Source: Aquilaria yunnanensis (taxonomy: Eukaryota > Streptophyta > Magnoliopsida > Malvales > Thymelaeaceae). From it: a DNA stretch of 64,000 bases. Position 1 is the stretch's first letter, and every line of letters begins with the position of its first letter. The notes under the pieces are model-generated. The model did no database searches and was not told the DNA's origin. It saw only the letters and a program-made list of their open reading frames with translations. The stretch covers positions 51,148,501-51,212,500 of the forward strand of contig CM077596.1 of the NCBI GenBank assembly GCA_039654915.1, read 5' to 3'. A program made the translations under genes and the position numbers. This document shows, piece by piece, positions 49,040-59,324 of this stretch.

Positions 49040-50300
49040 CCTGAGGTTAAGGAACTTTCTTAGAACCTCTGCAATAGGAACTCTCCTATCGTTAAATAAA
49101 AATTGATTGATTGATCGAGGTTAAGGGCCCTACCTTAGAACCTTTATGATAGGAACTTTCCTACCGTCGAAAAGAAATTGATTTGGTTGATTTTAAGGTT
49201 TAAGGAAAGGTCCTTAGAACCTCTACGATAGGAAAGCTCCTATCGTTGTAAGATGGACTGATTGATTGATTGTTTGAGGTTTAAGGAAAGATCCTTAGAA
49301 CCTCTACGATAGGAAAGCTCCTGTCGTTGTAAGATGGACTGATTGATTGATTGTTTGAGGTTTAAGGAAAGGTCCTTAGAACCTCTACGATAGGAAAGCT
49401 CCTATCGTTATAAGATGGACTGGTTGATTGATTGTTTGAGGTTAAGGAAAGGTCCTTAGAACCTCTACGATAGGAAAGCTCCTATCGTTGTAAGATGGAC
49501 TGGTTGATTGATTGTTTGAGGTTTAAGGAAAGGTCATTAGAACCTCTACGATAGGAAAGCTCCTATCGTTGTAAGATGGACTGATTGATTGATTGTTTGA
49601 GGTTTAAAGAAAGGTCCTCAGAACCTACCTCTACGATAGGAAAGCTCCTATCGTTGTATGATGGACTGATTGATTGATTGTTTGAGGTTAAGGAAAGGTC
49701 CTTAGAACCTCTACGATAGGAAAGCTCCTATCGTTGTAAGATGGACTGATTGATTGATTGTTTGAGGTTAATGAAAGGTCCTTAGAACCTCTACAATAGG
49801 AAATCTCCTATTGTTGTAAGATGGACTAGTTGATTGATTGTTTGAGGTTAAGGAAAGGTCCTTAGAACCTCTACGATAGGAAAGCTCCTATCGTTGTAAG
49901 ATGGACTGCTTGATTGATTGGATGAGGTTAAGGAACTCTCCTTGAACCTCGACGATAGGAACTTTCCTATCGTTGAAAGTAAAATTGATTGAATGAGGTT
50001 AAGGAACTCTCCTTGAACCTCGACGATAGGAACTTTCCTATCGTTGAAAATAAAATTGATTGGATGAGGTTAAGGAACTCTCCTTGTACCTCAACGATAG
50101 GAACTTTCCTATCGTTGAAAATTTTGATTGAATGAGGTTAAGGAACTCTCCTTGAACCTCGACAATAGGAACTTTCCTATCGTTGAAAATTTAATTGAAT
50201 GAGGCTTAAGGAACTCTCCTTAGAACCTCGACGATAGGAACTTTCCTATCGTTGGAAATTTGATTGAATGAGGCTTAAGGAACTCTCCTTAGAACCTCGA
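49040..50300 (-). repeat. Palindromic minisatellite in the 3' UTR of the retrotransposon
   Basis: About sixteen tandem units of 70-85 bp. Each has AGGTTAAGGAAAGGTCCTTA and the hairpin-forming CGATAGGAAAGCTCCTATCG or CGATAGGAACTTTCCTATCG. Two subfamilies occupy separate halves: longer units with TGATTGATTGATTGTTTGAG up to about 49920, shorter ones after. Tandem repeats at this site are known in Ogre/Tat elements. Confidence 0.92.
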
Positions 50301-50818
50301 GCGAAATTTATATGAAAGCAATTGAAATTGGAATAATTTTCTTCGAAAGTGTGGATCTTCATAATAGGCGAGTGCAAAAATTTAGACTTTGATAAAATGA
50401 GTGAATCTTGGTGATGACAATAACACTGACAAATTATGTAAAGGGAACGGATATTTGGAATCAATATCCACGGTTCATCTAATATTTTCTTCAGTAAATA
50501 TAGATTCGCTTGAGAGATATGTCATCCAAATAAGGTTGAAGTTTAACTACCCCAAAATGTTATGCCTAGTAGACCTAATAGGATGCGTCTCAAGAGTAAT
50601 AAAAATTACTCTTTACTCAGCCATTCCAACCTAAAGGCATTGTCCCATGGTTTTAATATCAGCATGGACGAAACTATCTTATAAGATAAAAAGGAAATTC
50701 CCTGAAAAGAAAAACTAGAACACGAAAGAAAATGCTGATAATTAAAACTAAAGGACAAGAAAAACGGATCGGATCGCTTCTTCTTCCACAATACTTCAAC
50801 AGGCCGGGTAAAGGGCAA
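50301..50818. other. 3' flank of the LOG-like ORF, no gene seen
   Basis: Non-repetitive, stop-rich sequence between the minisatellite and the LOG-like stop codon. It presumably holds the 3' UTR of that gene. Confidence 0.5.
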
Positions 50819-51448
50819 TTATGGGATGGAACTGGTTGGGAAAGACTGTCGTGTCCAGTCTATCTGGATCATCGCTGGATCTGGTTCAGGAACAAAAGCT
50901 TGCATTTTATCTAGCAATTCTTCAGCAGTTGTTGCGGATATTATAATTCGTCGTGCCACTCTTGATATGAAATTCTTCTGCATAGCATAATCCACAAAAG
51001 CTATCAGACCTGTAAAGAAATTGTTAACATTCAACAGCCCAATGGGTTTCTTATGCAAATTAAGTTGGGCCATGGAAGCAATTTGAAAGACTTCTCCCAA
51101 TGTGCCAAAACCACCTGGTAGAGCGATAAAAGCATCAGCATTTAAAAGCATTTGTAACACACGCTCTTGCAAATTTTTAACCACTAATTCTTCTCCAATC
51201 GTGCCCCCAGAAATAAATTTCAAAGGTCAAGGGATGATGCCCAAAACTTGGCTTCCTCCTAGAGATGCTGCTGATGCTACACCTCCCATTAATCCGACAC
51301 TACCTCCTCCATAAACTAAATGTATTTTTCGCTCAGCTAATACTCTACCCAAATGGTTGGCTGCCTTTAAATACTTTTCATCTTTTCTAGGAAAAGCTCC
51401 AGAAAATACACAAATACTTCGGGGTTTACGAATGGAGGTTTTCTCCAT
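50819..51448 (-). pseudogene. LOG-like cytokinin-activating enzyme ORF with one in-frame stop, intronless
   Basis: The 209-codon frame starts [17 protein letters not shown] and shows the Rossmann-type LOG signature: [15 protein letters not shown], then LPGGFGTLGE (the PGGxGTxxE motif), preceded by NLQERVLQM with the conserved Arg, and KKPIGLLNV. LOG enzymes release active cytokinin from its riboside 5'-monophosphate in the cytosol. TGA at 51227-51229 falls right after LGIIP, where relatives usually have a basic residue, and the frame is open on both sides. Plant LOG genes normally have several introns and this copy has none, so it probably came from a processed transcript. Loss of activity is inferred from the stop. 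A TATA box lies 40 nt upstream. Confidence 0.85.
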
Positions 51449-51483
51449 TCCTATCCTTACCCATGTGAGAAAACAAGAACAGA

Positions 51484-51500
51484 GGATATATTTATAGAGA
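51484..51500 (-). promoter_or_regulatory. TATA box of the LOG-like ORF
   Basis: On the minus strand CATCTCTATAAATATATCC lies about 40 nt before the ATG. Its context (CATCnCTATAAAT) matches the box upstream of the second 182-aa gene and, more weakly, those of the other two. Confidence 0.6.
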
Positions 51501-51544
51501 TGAAAAGATAAAGTAATAATTTTATTCTTAAGAGTGAATACATT

Positions 51545-51815
51545 ATTGCCAACTATATACAGTAGTCACGACTATGGATCAGGTCAGGAGTGGGTACATT
51601 GTCGTCAAAAGAGGAGGAAAATTTCAAAAACAACTAGCATATACAGTAGTCGCAACTGTAGCTTACGTCAGGAGTAGGTACGTGATTGTCGGAAGAGATG
51701 AAAAATTTCAAAAGTGGCAGCTATATACAGTAGTCTGTGTCAGGAGTGGGTACATTATTGGGAGGATAATTTCAAAAGCGACAGCTAGCATGTACAGTAA
51801 TCGTGACTTTGGTCC
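51545..51815 (-). repeat. Tandem repeats upstream of the LOG-like ORF with TGACG-type sites
   Basis: Four imperfect copies of a 67-84-bp unit, recognised by TACAGTAGTC (at 51557, 51641, 51725 and, diverged, 51791) and GTCAGGAGTRGGTAC. On the minus strand one copy contains CTGACGTAAGC, an as-1-like site bound by TGA-class bZIP factors in plant and pararetrovirus promoters. A role as enhancer is inferred. Confidence 0.7.
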
Positions 51816-51859
51816 ACGTCTTCCACTGATTTTGCATCCAGTAACGGCTTCAATGCCTT

Positions 51860-52408
51860 CTATGAATCGGCGATTTGCATCCCATCCAGTTTTCTTACAA
51901 ACTGGCAAACTGGGTCGTTTAAAGTCAGATTCCCAAGACTATAACGATCTCGTTCTTTTTGGAGAATTATCCATAATCCAACAATCTCAAATTGCACTAT
52001 TCCGCAAGAATGCGCTTCAAGAACCTCTCGAATATCTTCTAGAGATTCCTTACGCAAGTCATTCTTAATGAATCTTATTCTATCATTACGATTTCTGGTG
52101 ATCACTCCTGGAGAACGACATTTATTGCCGCAAATCCACCATCCACAATTATGACAAACGCCTAGCCTCTTTGCTCTTCTTTTTTTGGCATAAGCGCTTT
52201 TACCAAAGCCGGGCATACGGGGAAAGAATGCTTCTGGAATTTCACCAGCTGAACGAACCTTAGCTTCGATTAGCCACCGCACATTATCAGGAATGCCTTT
52301 GTGCATAAATACTCTGAATCGTTCACATCTAGCTTGATAAATCTTTTTAAGAACATTTATTGGGAAAGAAGGAAAATACTTTCGTAGGGCGGAAAGAGAA
52401 GACTCCAT
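51860..52408 (-). CDS. Cys/Arg-rich nucleic-acid-binding-like protein, copy 1 (182 aa)
   Basis: Start chosen at MESSLSALRK to match the other two copies; all three are exactly 182 codons plus stop. N-terminal helical region (LRKYFPSFPINVLKKIYQAR), a basic stretch YAKKRRAKRLG at about residue 80, then a Cys finger CHNCGWWICGNKC (C-x2-C-x4-C-x3-C), followed by NRNDRIRFIKN, and a conserved C-terminal region (HSCG, KERDRYSLGN, DPVCQFVRKLDG). Basic stretch plus finger is the hallmark of the carlavirus-type nucleic-acid-binding proteins (Viral_NABP family), which bind RNA/DNA and in several viruses act on silencing or host transcription. Homology is my reading of motifs, not a search result. The gene is intact and intronless. 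Confidence 0.7.
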   Translation of the reverse strand: MESSLSALRKYFPSFPINVLKKIYQARCERFRVFMHKGIPDNVRWLIEAKVRSAGEIPEAFFPRMPGFGKSAYAKKRRAKRLGVCHNCGWWICGNKCRSPGVITRNRNDRIRFIKNDLRKESLEDIREVLEAHSCGIVQFEIVGLWIILQKERDRYSLGNLTLNDPVCQFVRKLDGMQIADS

Positions 52409-52463
52409 TGATGAAGGAGGCAAAGAAAGAAATTAGTGATTGTAGGAAACGGAAATAACTAAC

Positions 52464-52480
52464 ACATATTAATAGTGATG
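52464..52480 (-). promoter_or_regulatory. TATA-like box of copy 1
   Basis: On the minus strand CATCACTATTAATATG stands about 57 nt before the ATG, aligned with the better boxes of the sister units. One base departs from TATAAAT. Confidence 0.4.
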
Positions 52481-52624
52481 AAAGGGATAATGTGTTAATT
52501 ACACTTATAGAAGCAAGTACATTATTGTCAAAAGAAAAGACAAATGACAGCTTATATATACAGCAATCATGATTATGGCTCTCATCTTCCACTGATTTAT
52601 GTCCAGTAATGGCTTCAATGCCTT

Positions 52625-53173
52625 CTATAAGTCAAGGATTTGCTTCCCATCCAGTTTTCTTACAAACTGACAAACAGGGTCGTTTAAAGTCACATTCCCA
52701 AGACTGTAACGGTCTCGTTCTTTATGGTAAGTCCTCCATAAACCGATAATTTCACCTTGCACTTTTCCACAAGAATGCGTTTCAAAAGTCTCTCGGATAT
52801 CTTCCAGAGATTCCTTACGCAGGCCATTCTTAATGAATTTTCTTTTATCTTCACGATTTGTGGAGATGTATCCTAAAGAGCGATATTTAGTATTACAATT
52901 CCATCGCCCACATTTATAACACACGCCTAGTCTCTTTGCTCTTCGCCTTTTGGCATAACGGCTTTTACCTAAACCGGGTATGCGGGGCATAAATGCATCT
53001 GGAACTTCCCCAGCCGAACGGACCTTAGCTTCAATTAACCACCGCACATCGTCAGGAATGCCCTTGTGTATAAAAACTCTGATTCTTTCACATCTAGCTT
53101 GATAAATCTTTTTAAGAACATTTATTGGGAGGGAAGGAAAGTACTTTCGCAGGGCAGAAAGAGTAGACTCCAT
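52625..53173 (-). CDS. Cys/Arg-rich nucleic-acid-binding-like protein, copy 2 (182 aa)
   Basis: Same length and layout as copy 1: MESTLSALRKYFPSLP start, basic YAKRRRAKRLG, finger CYKCGRWNCNTKY, NREDKRKFIKNG, and a C-terminal region ending VRKLDGKQILDL. The fourth finger Cys is Tyr here, so metal binding may be altered. The frame is intact. Copies 1 and 2 share most residues, including runs such as LKKIYQARCER and SLGNxTLNDPVCQFVRKL. It lies 217 bp upstream of copy 1 in the minus direction, and each unit carries its own TATA-like box. It could be a virus-derived gene or an unrelated plant finger protein; the basic-plus-finger order favours the first. Confidence 0.7.
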   Translation of the reverse strand: MESTLSALRKYFPSLPINVLKKIYQARCERIRVFIHKGIPDDVRWLIEAKVRSAGEVPDAFMPRIPGLGKSRYAKRRRAKRLGVCYKCGRWNCNTKYRSLGYISTNREDKRKFIKNGLRKESLEDIRETFETHSCGKVQGEIIGLWRTYHKERDRYSLGNVTLNDPVCQFVRKLDGKQILDL

Positions 53174-53232
53174 TGATGAGAGAAGAATTTAAGAGATGAG
53201 GGAAATGAATCAGTTATTGTGGGAAACTGAAA

Positions 53233-53306
53233 TAACCGACTTTGAGAATCACAGAGTACCGTATCTGCTGCTTAACCGGAAAGAAGAACATGCATTTATA
53301 GTGATG
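53233..53306 (-). promoter_or_regulatory. Upstream box and TATA of copy 2
   Basis: CATCACTATAAATGCA (minus strand, 53291-53306) is a clear TATA box about 120 nt before the ATG. Between it and the ATG lies a block (53233-53282, containing ACAGAGTACCGTATCTGCTG and CTTAACCGGAAA) that recurs upstream of copy 3 at 54073-54121. Conservation of a non-coding block between units suggests duplication of gene plus leader. Confidence 0.6.
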
Positions 53307-53461
53307 AAAGGATAACGTGTCGATTACACTTATGGGAGTAAGTACATTATTGTCAAAAGAAAATGTAAATTTTCCAAATATGACAAATTGTATGTACAGT
53401 AATTGTGACTGTGGCTCACATCTTCCACTGGCTTTACGTCCAGTAACGGCATTAACGGCTT

Positions 53462-54010
53462 CTATGAGTCGAGAATTTGCTTCCCATCCAGTTTTCTTAC
53501 AAGCTGGCAAACAGGGTCGTTTACAGTCAGATTCCCGGGACTGTATCGTTCTCGTTCTTCATGAAAAATGCTCCATAAACCAAGAAGTTCGCGTTGCACT
53601 GATCCACAAGAATGCGTCTCAAGAGTCAATTGGATATCATCCAATGAGTCCTTACTCAGGCCGTTCTTGATGAATCGTATTTTATCTTCTCGATTATCGG
53701 AGATCATTCCTAAAGAACGACATTTAGTATTACAAGTCCACCGTCCACATTTGTGGCAGACTCGTAACCTTTTCGCTCTTCGCTTTTTGGCATAAGAGCT
53801 TCTGCCTATACCAGGCATGTGAGACACAAATGCCTCTGGGATTTCACCTGCGAGACGAACCTTAGCTTCGATTAACCATCGTACATCTTCAGGGATTCCT
53901 TTGTGCATCAGAACTCTTAATCGTTCACAGCGAACTTGGTAGATCTTTTTAAGAATGTTCATTGGGAGAGAAGGAAAATATTTTCGTAAGACAGAAAGAG
54001 TAGGATCCAT
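53462..54010 (-). CDS. Cys/Arg-rich nucleic-acid-binding-like protein, copy 3 (182 aa)
   Basis: MDPTLSVLRKYFPSLPMNIL start, basic YAKKRRAKRLR, complete finger CHKCGRWTCNTKC, NREDKIRFIKNG, C-terminal HSCGSVQRELLGLW and DPVCQLVRKLDGKQILDS. The frame is intact. Most differences from copies 1 and 2 are substitutions, with no length change, which suggests selection on the protein. It is the most upstream unit in the minus direction and follows the TGACGTCA repeats at 54.18-54.53 kb. Confidence 0.7.
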   Translation of the reverse strand: MDPTLSVLRKYFPSLPMNILKKIYQVRCERLRVLMHKGIPEDVRWLIEAKVRLAGEIPEAFVSHMPGIGRSSYAKKRRAKRLRVCHKCGRWTCNTKCRSLGMISDNREDKIRFIKNGLSKDSLDDIQLTLETHSCGSVQRELLGLWSIFHEERERYSPGNLTVNDPVCQLVRKLDGKQILDS

Positions 54011-54129
54011 TTTCTAGAGGGAAATAAAAGAAAGAAGAGAGGAAAGAATCAGTTATTATGGGCAACTGAGAGAACCGACTTGAGAGTTACGGAGTACCGT
54101 ATCCGCCGCTTAACCGGAAAAGTGGATCC

Positions 54130-54535
54130 TACTTTATTTTGATGTGATTGATATTTCTTATCTTTGATATTCCATCCAGCTGACGTCGATCCAGTCCTTG
54201 ATTATTGAATCTTTTGTCCGCTTTTGACAAAGTTTTCAACGACAATATTTCTTGACATCTGCCTTATCCTTGGATATAGCTATCTCTTATCTTGGATACT
54301 ACTAGCTGACGTCAATCCTGTCCTTCCAGGTGTAGCCTCGATTATTGAATCCATTAGCAGCTTTTGACAAATTGTCAACGACAATATTTCTTGACATCTG
54401 CCTTATCCTTGGCTATAGCTATCTCTTATCTTGGATACTACTAGCTAACGTCAATCCTGTCCTTCCAGGTGTAGTCTCGATTATTGAATCGATTGCCAGG
54501 CTTTTGACATATTGTCTACCTTATCCTTGAATTCC
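54130..54535 (-). promoter_or_regulatory. Three tandem repeats with TGACGTCA-type sites upstream of copy 3
   Basis: Units with GACGTC or ACGTC cores start at 54181, 54307 and 54446 (TGACGTCGATCCAG, TGACGTCAATCCTG, TAACGTCAATCCTG), with periods of 126 and 139 bp. Shared blocks include CAACGACAATATTTCTTGAC and CTATCTCTTATCTTGG. TGACGTCA is a bZIP (TGA/CREB-type) target. The third copy has lost the first base of the site. Promoter function for copy 3 is inferred from position. Confidence 0.6.
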
Positions 54536-54539
54536 TGAT

Positions 54540-57099
54540 GCGGGTTGGTCCCGGGTATTAGCTGTGTATCCAGTGATAGACTGGTAAGAGCTGATGTCAT
54601 TGAGATCTCAGCTTATACTGCTGTAACTGTGCCGTGCATGTGCTTCCCATTTGGTTCCTATTATGCAAAGGCCGTGCATGCATAACATGAAATGCATGAA
54701 TGCAGAGCATGTGTAACTAAGTTTTTTTTTTTTTTGGATTTTTGGATGGATCCAATTCTTCATGTCTTTGCTTTACTGAATCTTCTTTATGATTGCCTTC
54801 TTGGACTATCATTGAATCTCTTTATGCTTCCCAGCTATTGTCCATTGCCTTAAAAGCCCAACTCTTTTCAAAATCCCCTTTCCTTGACTTGTTCTTGAAT
54901 TTTGGCCTCAATTTCTTTAATGTTCGCCCGCCTCATACTTTATGTCGCTTTGGGTACTCATCCCTTGTCATGGATTTCATAGCATCAAAGGCTTAACTTT
55001 CAATGTCTGTCCTTTTTCTTGTGTCCGAGCTGACACATACTTATCCCCATGTTATAATCTGAATGATTGCTTTTCTTTAAACTCAGGTTTTGCTCGATGA
55101 GACTTGCCCCCTTTGTTTATTGAGCTTCTTCGTTGACAGTACTCTTCTTACGCTTCGTAAAGAGTACTTTGCCCCCTGAATATGGTGTTTATGTGGATAA
55201 AAGGTATCATCTCGCCTTTGATTTAAAAGAAGATCGAGCATTTCTAAACCTTTGTGATGGCCCTCAATCGTGAATTTCTCTTACAAGAACCACATCTTTT
55301 TAAAGAAAGTCTCAAGCTATCTCCTCACTTTTAAGTCTACACACATTAATGAATAATGGTTTCGCCTTAAAGAAAAACTTTCATCAATTTGCAAAGCTTG
55401 ACCCAGTAACTTACGGTCTTTGTTTTTAAATTAAAATATCCTGTCATTCTTCCCCTTTCCAACTCGAAGACATAAACTGTACAAGGCAATAAGATAGAAA
55501 CGTAATTCATAATGATAGTTTTTTTATGAATGAGGATGATATCAATAGGTAAATGTTAGGTCTGAGGAAAGTTAAGTTTGAGTGGTTTTTTTTTTTTGTG
55601 GTAGTCTTTTAGCTGAATGAGGATGATATCAAGGGGTAAATGTTAAGTTTGAGTGGTGTGAAAGAAGGGTCTTTTAATACAACTCGTGAGCAGTATTAAA
55701 TAAGGTAGAAACATGATTCACAATGATAGTCTTTTAACTGAATGAGGATGTTCGGTCTGAGGAAAGTTAAGTTTAAGTGGTGTGGAAGAAGGGTCTTTTA
55801 ATATTACTCGTGAGCAGTATTAAATAAGGTAGAAACATGATTCACAATGATAGTCTTTTAACTGAATGAGGATGTTCGGTCTGAGGAAAGTTAAGTTTAA
55901 GTGGTATAGAAGAAGGGTCTTTTAATACTACTCGTGAGCAAATTTGATTATGGTGAAAAACTCAATAGTGATGACCTCAAACTTGCCACTCTTTCCAGAA
56001 AGTTAGACCTCAACTGTTGCCCCCCAACTATCGTGGTCTTTGTGTACGCTTGGTTTGAGGGTCGCTCTTGTCTTCTAAACCGCCTTTGCAGGTTTTCAAT
56101 CTAGAATCCATATCTCACTTTTTCTTTGTTTTCTTTCTTTTGCTTTAACTTGAGCCCTTTTTCTTTTCTTTTGTTTTTTTTTTTTTTGTGTGAGCTATGG
56201 TGATGACATACTTGATAACTCTTTTGAAGTGAGATGACTCAAGTGGCCTTGCTTACTCGTGCTTGTTCTCAATCCTTTTTTGTTTTGAATTTTCCCTTGT
56301 TGTCTTTTGATGGAAGGGATGAATTTCTCTTTGTTTTTGGAGTTTGTGTTGCAGAGAACTGAGAACCTTTTCTTGTGTTGAGCATTCATGAGAATTGGGA
56401 GGCCATTGAAGCCATTTAATATGAGAGCTAACTTCTTTGGAAGCTAAGCCCGGACTTCTTGCAAGGATGTTGATAACCACTATGAATTCCTTGTTGAGGG
56501 TTGAGGTGCAACATTTGAAATCCTTCTTACTAGATTTGGCAGCACTTTCAAGATCACTACTATCAAATTTCCCTTAACTTTTTATTTTCACCCACGAGTA
56601 GTATCATTTAGAAAGCAAAGTATGATGGCAATAATAGATAGTACAATGGCAAAGATTGAGAGATAGAGGTAAAAATGAAATTTTTGGTAAAAAGTGTAGA
56701 ATGCACACATAACATCTTTTTGTTGGAGAACAAAAAGAATTACCGGTTGTCAAAAAGTAAAGTGTTATGGCAATAATGGATAGTATAATGGCAAAGAGTG
56801 AGAGATAGATGTAAAAATTGAATTTTTGGTAAAAAGTGGTAGGATGCACGCATTACATCTTTTTGTTGGACAAGAAAAAGAATACCAGGTGTCCATCTAA
56901 CAAAGACTACACCCCAGATTCTGGACTAAATCTAGGAGATTTTTACTATTAGATTACTTTTGCAAGCTTTCAAAGATACAAGTTTATTCAAAGGATTCCC
57001 TGTCATTCAAAAGTATGTGCGGACTGTTAGGTCGGATCTGACTTGGAGCCCTTCCAAAATCAATGTAATTCCAGCTCAAAATCTTCACTTTCAATTACC
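54540..57099. other. Non-coding internal region of the retrotransposon where pol is expected
   Basis: No reverse transcriptase, RNase H, integrase or protease motif is visible on either strand. It contains tandem repeats: a 124-bp unit at 55485-55950 (GGTAGAAACATGATTCACAA) and a 136-bp duplication at 56612-56888 (GTAAAAATTGAATTTTTGGT). The rest is unique and stop-rich. Confidence 0.7.
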
Positions 57100-58345
57100 A
57101 ATCACATCGGGCCTAGCAACTTGGACTCGACCAACTTGAGTTTCAGTGCCACACAATTTTCAATTGAATGCCCAATTGAACCTTTTTGGTAATCACATTT
57201 GGCATTTGGGTCATACCAACTTGAAAGAGGACGCCATTTGATTTTTGCTACTGTTGGTATGGGTGGTAGCAGGTTTGAAGCTTGTGGAAGTTGAATTGAC
57301 TTGAGTAGCTTTCTTCCCATGAGTAGTATGTGGTACTGATGAGGGAGCCTTGGAGATTACAATCTTAATAGGATATCCTTTCACTTGTATCGTGAGTGGT
57401 ATTGTACCATAGAACCAGGAGATGATGTTATGGACAACTCCACTTCTTTGATTGAAACATCCTCCAATTGAAGAATCGACCAACTTTCTTGTTTTGATTC
57501 CAAATTCGATTTTTTTTTTTCCAGATAATACCATTTTTGAAAAGCTACTTGAAGTGTTCCGAATTAGTTTTTCATAAAATGGTCTATTTAGTGTTTGGAT
57601 AAACAGGGTGATCAGTTTTCTTTCTATCATAGAAGTTTCTCCACCTTTGTGCGTATTCCTTAAAGGTCTATTGTTCTTTCTTCTCCATATTCTGGAGAGT
57701 TTGGCGATCCGGAGCCAAGTCCATGACATGCTTGTAGTTATTGATGAAATCCTGAGCGAGGTCATTCCATGTTTTGATGTTCTTTGGACCTTGACTTAAA
57801 TACCAATGTAGTGCTGACTTTATAAGACTTTCTCGAAAAAGTGTTATCCATACTTTCTCGTCTTTTGTGAGTGGTTGTAGTATTCTTAAAGACAACGTGA
57901 TGTGATAGAGCAACTTGTTCCATCATATTTCACAAAGTCTGGCACCTTAAAGTCTGAAGGAATCACAACGTCTGGCATCAAGTAGATATCACCCACTAAG
58001 AGAGCTCCGAATATAGTGCCTCTTTCAATGACCCGAAATCTCTTTTCTATGGTCTCGAGTTTTTTTTAGTATCATCTTCTTTTTTAAGCAGGGGCTTCTT
58101 TCCTTCAAAAATTGGATTGTGCCTTAAATGAATGTTATCAGATGGGCCTGAGTCATGAAAAAGCTTCTCTTAAGCTGAGACCCGTTGTTAAGTGAATCCG
58201 TGAGGATAAGTAGGATCTTGTGGTTCTTTGATAGGAACTTGAGTTGCTTTTCCCTTAATCAACTCCATTAGTTGTTTCATTTGTTCTGCCATGTTTTCAT
58301 CTTGGACTCAATATCTGTGAGACGACCTTCGGCTTGCTCTGCCAT
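57100..58345 (-). pseudogene. Retrotransposon gag, broken by a stop and frameshifts
   Basis: The start MAEQAEGRLTDIESK (58345) is followed in shifted frames by MPDVVIPSDFKVPDFVKYDG, then SALHWYLSQGPKNIKTWNDL and KHVMDLAPDRQTLQNMEKKE. An in-frame TAG at 57668 is followed by TFKEYAQRW, MIERKLITLFIQTLNRPFYE and, at the C-end, WYDPNAKCDYQKGSIGHSIE. These are diagnostic blocks of the gag of Ty3/gypsy Tat-type plant elements, which forms the virus-like particle. At least one stop and two frame changes make it non-functional. It is followed by no protease or RT. Confidence 0.85.
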
Positions 58346-59324
58346 TAGTCTTGTTTGGAGCCGAGTTGAATATCGGTGTTGAGGTCCAATTTTACCTTTT
58401 TTAAAGTAAGATTTATTTTATTAGACTTTACATGTATATGATTGATGCAATGGATGCATGGAATACATAATGAGATTATGTTTTTATCAAAATTTATATG
58501 CACATGATTGATGTAATGGAATGCATGCAATGAGATTATTTTTATCAGATTTTATATGCATGTGATTGATGTAATGGATGTATGCAATGAGTGAGCTTGA
58601 TTATCAACTATCGTGAAACTTCAAGACTTCTAGTTATTATTAGAAAGACCAAAAAGTTAGCATAGTTTGATGCGTGGTTTTGATGCATGAAGAAAATTGC
58701 ACAAAACAGAAGTACAACAAAAGAAAGATAAGGTTATTAATAAGTTAAATAGCAATTAACAACTCATGAACTATTATGGAAAAATGAATTAAAACCATAA
58801 ATATAAGACACGAAAAAATAAAAGTGTAGAGCAACAACATAGCATAACAAGGACATGCTTATGGCTTTGGTAAATGGGAGGAATACTGTGGTCAGTTCTA
58901 TGGTTAAGTGGGGAGTTCTATATGCATAGGGTGGTTTATCAAAAGGCCGAGGGTAGTTCCCGAATCCCATCACTAAATTATAGTGACAGCTCAATTATTT
59001 ACCCTCTAGGGTTTATGTAAGGAAATGATTAATTCGAGTCGTAGCTTTTCGTGGGCCCATGCAGAGACTAACCATCTCAGAAGGCAATACACTACTTTGC
59101 TACTTTGAAACCGGTGAAGGCTTGGAGACCATGGCCTCACAAGGACAAGAACACCAATTCCGCTTAGAAAGAACGTGTTCGATTTGAGGAAGCTCGGGTA
59201 TAGAGCTTCATATTGTGAATGCATTATGCATGTTTATCTAAGTAAATATAATATATAAATCCACATATAATAAGCAAAGTAAATCAAAATAAATCAACTT
59301 CTAGGCTTGACTCACTAACGTCAT
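58346..59324. other. 5' UTR of the retrotransposon
   Basis: Between primer site and gag. It includes three tandem copies of a 65-bp unit at 58425-58590 (ATATGCAYRTGATTGATGTAATGGA). No frame of note. Confidence 0.7.

Larger units (their letters stand above)
51816..54125 (-). repeat. Tandem triplication of the 182-aa gene with its flanks
   Basis: Gene stops lie at 51860, 52625 and 53462, giving periods of 765 and 837 bp. The 3' flank (CATCTTCCACTG, CGTCCAGTAACGGC) and the 5' flank (GTACATTATTGTCAAAAGAAAA, TATA block) recur with each gene. The duplicated unit is therefore a complete cassette. Confidence 0.85.

Noticed and set aside
50819..54010. Cargo region as an independent DNA virus insertion
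   Set aside because: I looked for a geminivirus-type TAATATTAC origin and a Rep-like frame and found neither; co-orientation and position inside the LTR element favour cargo.
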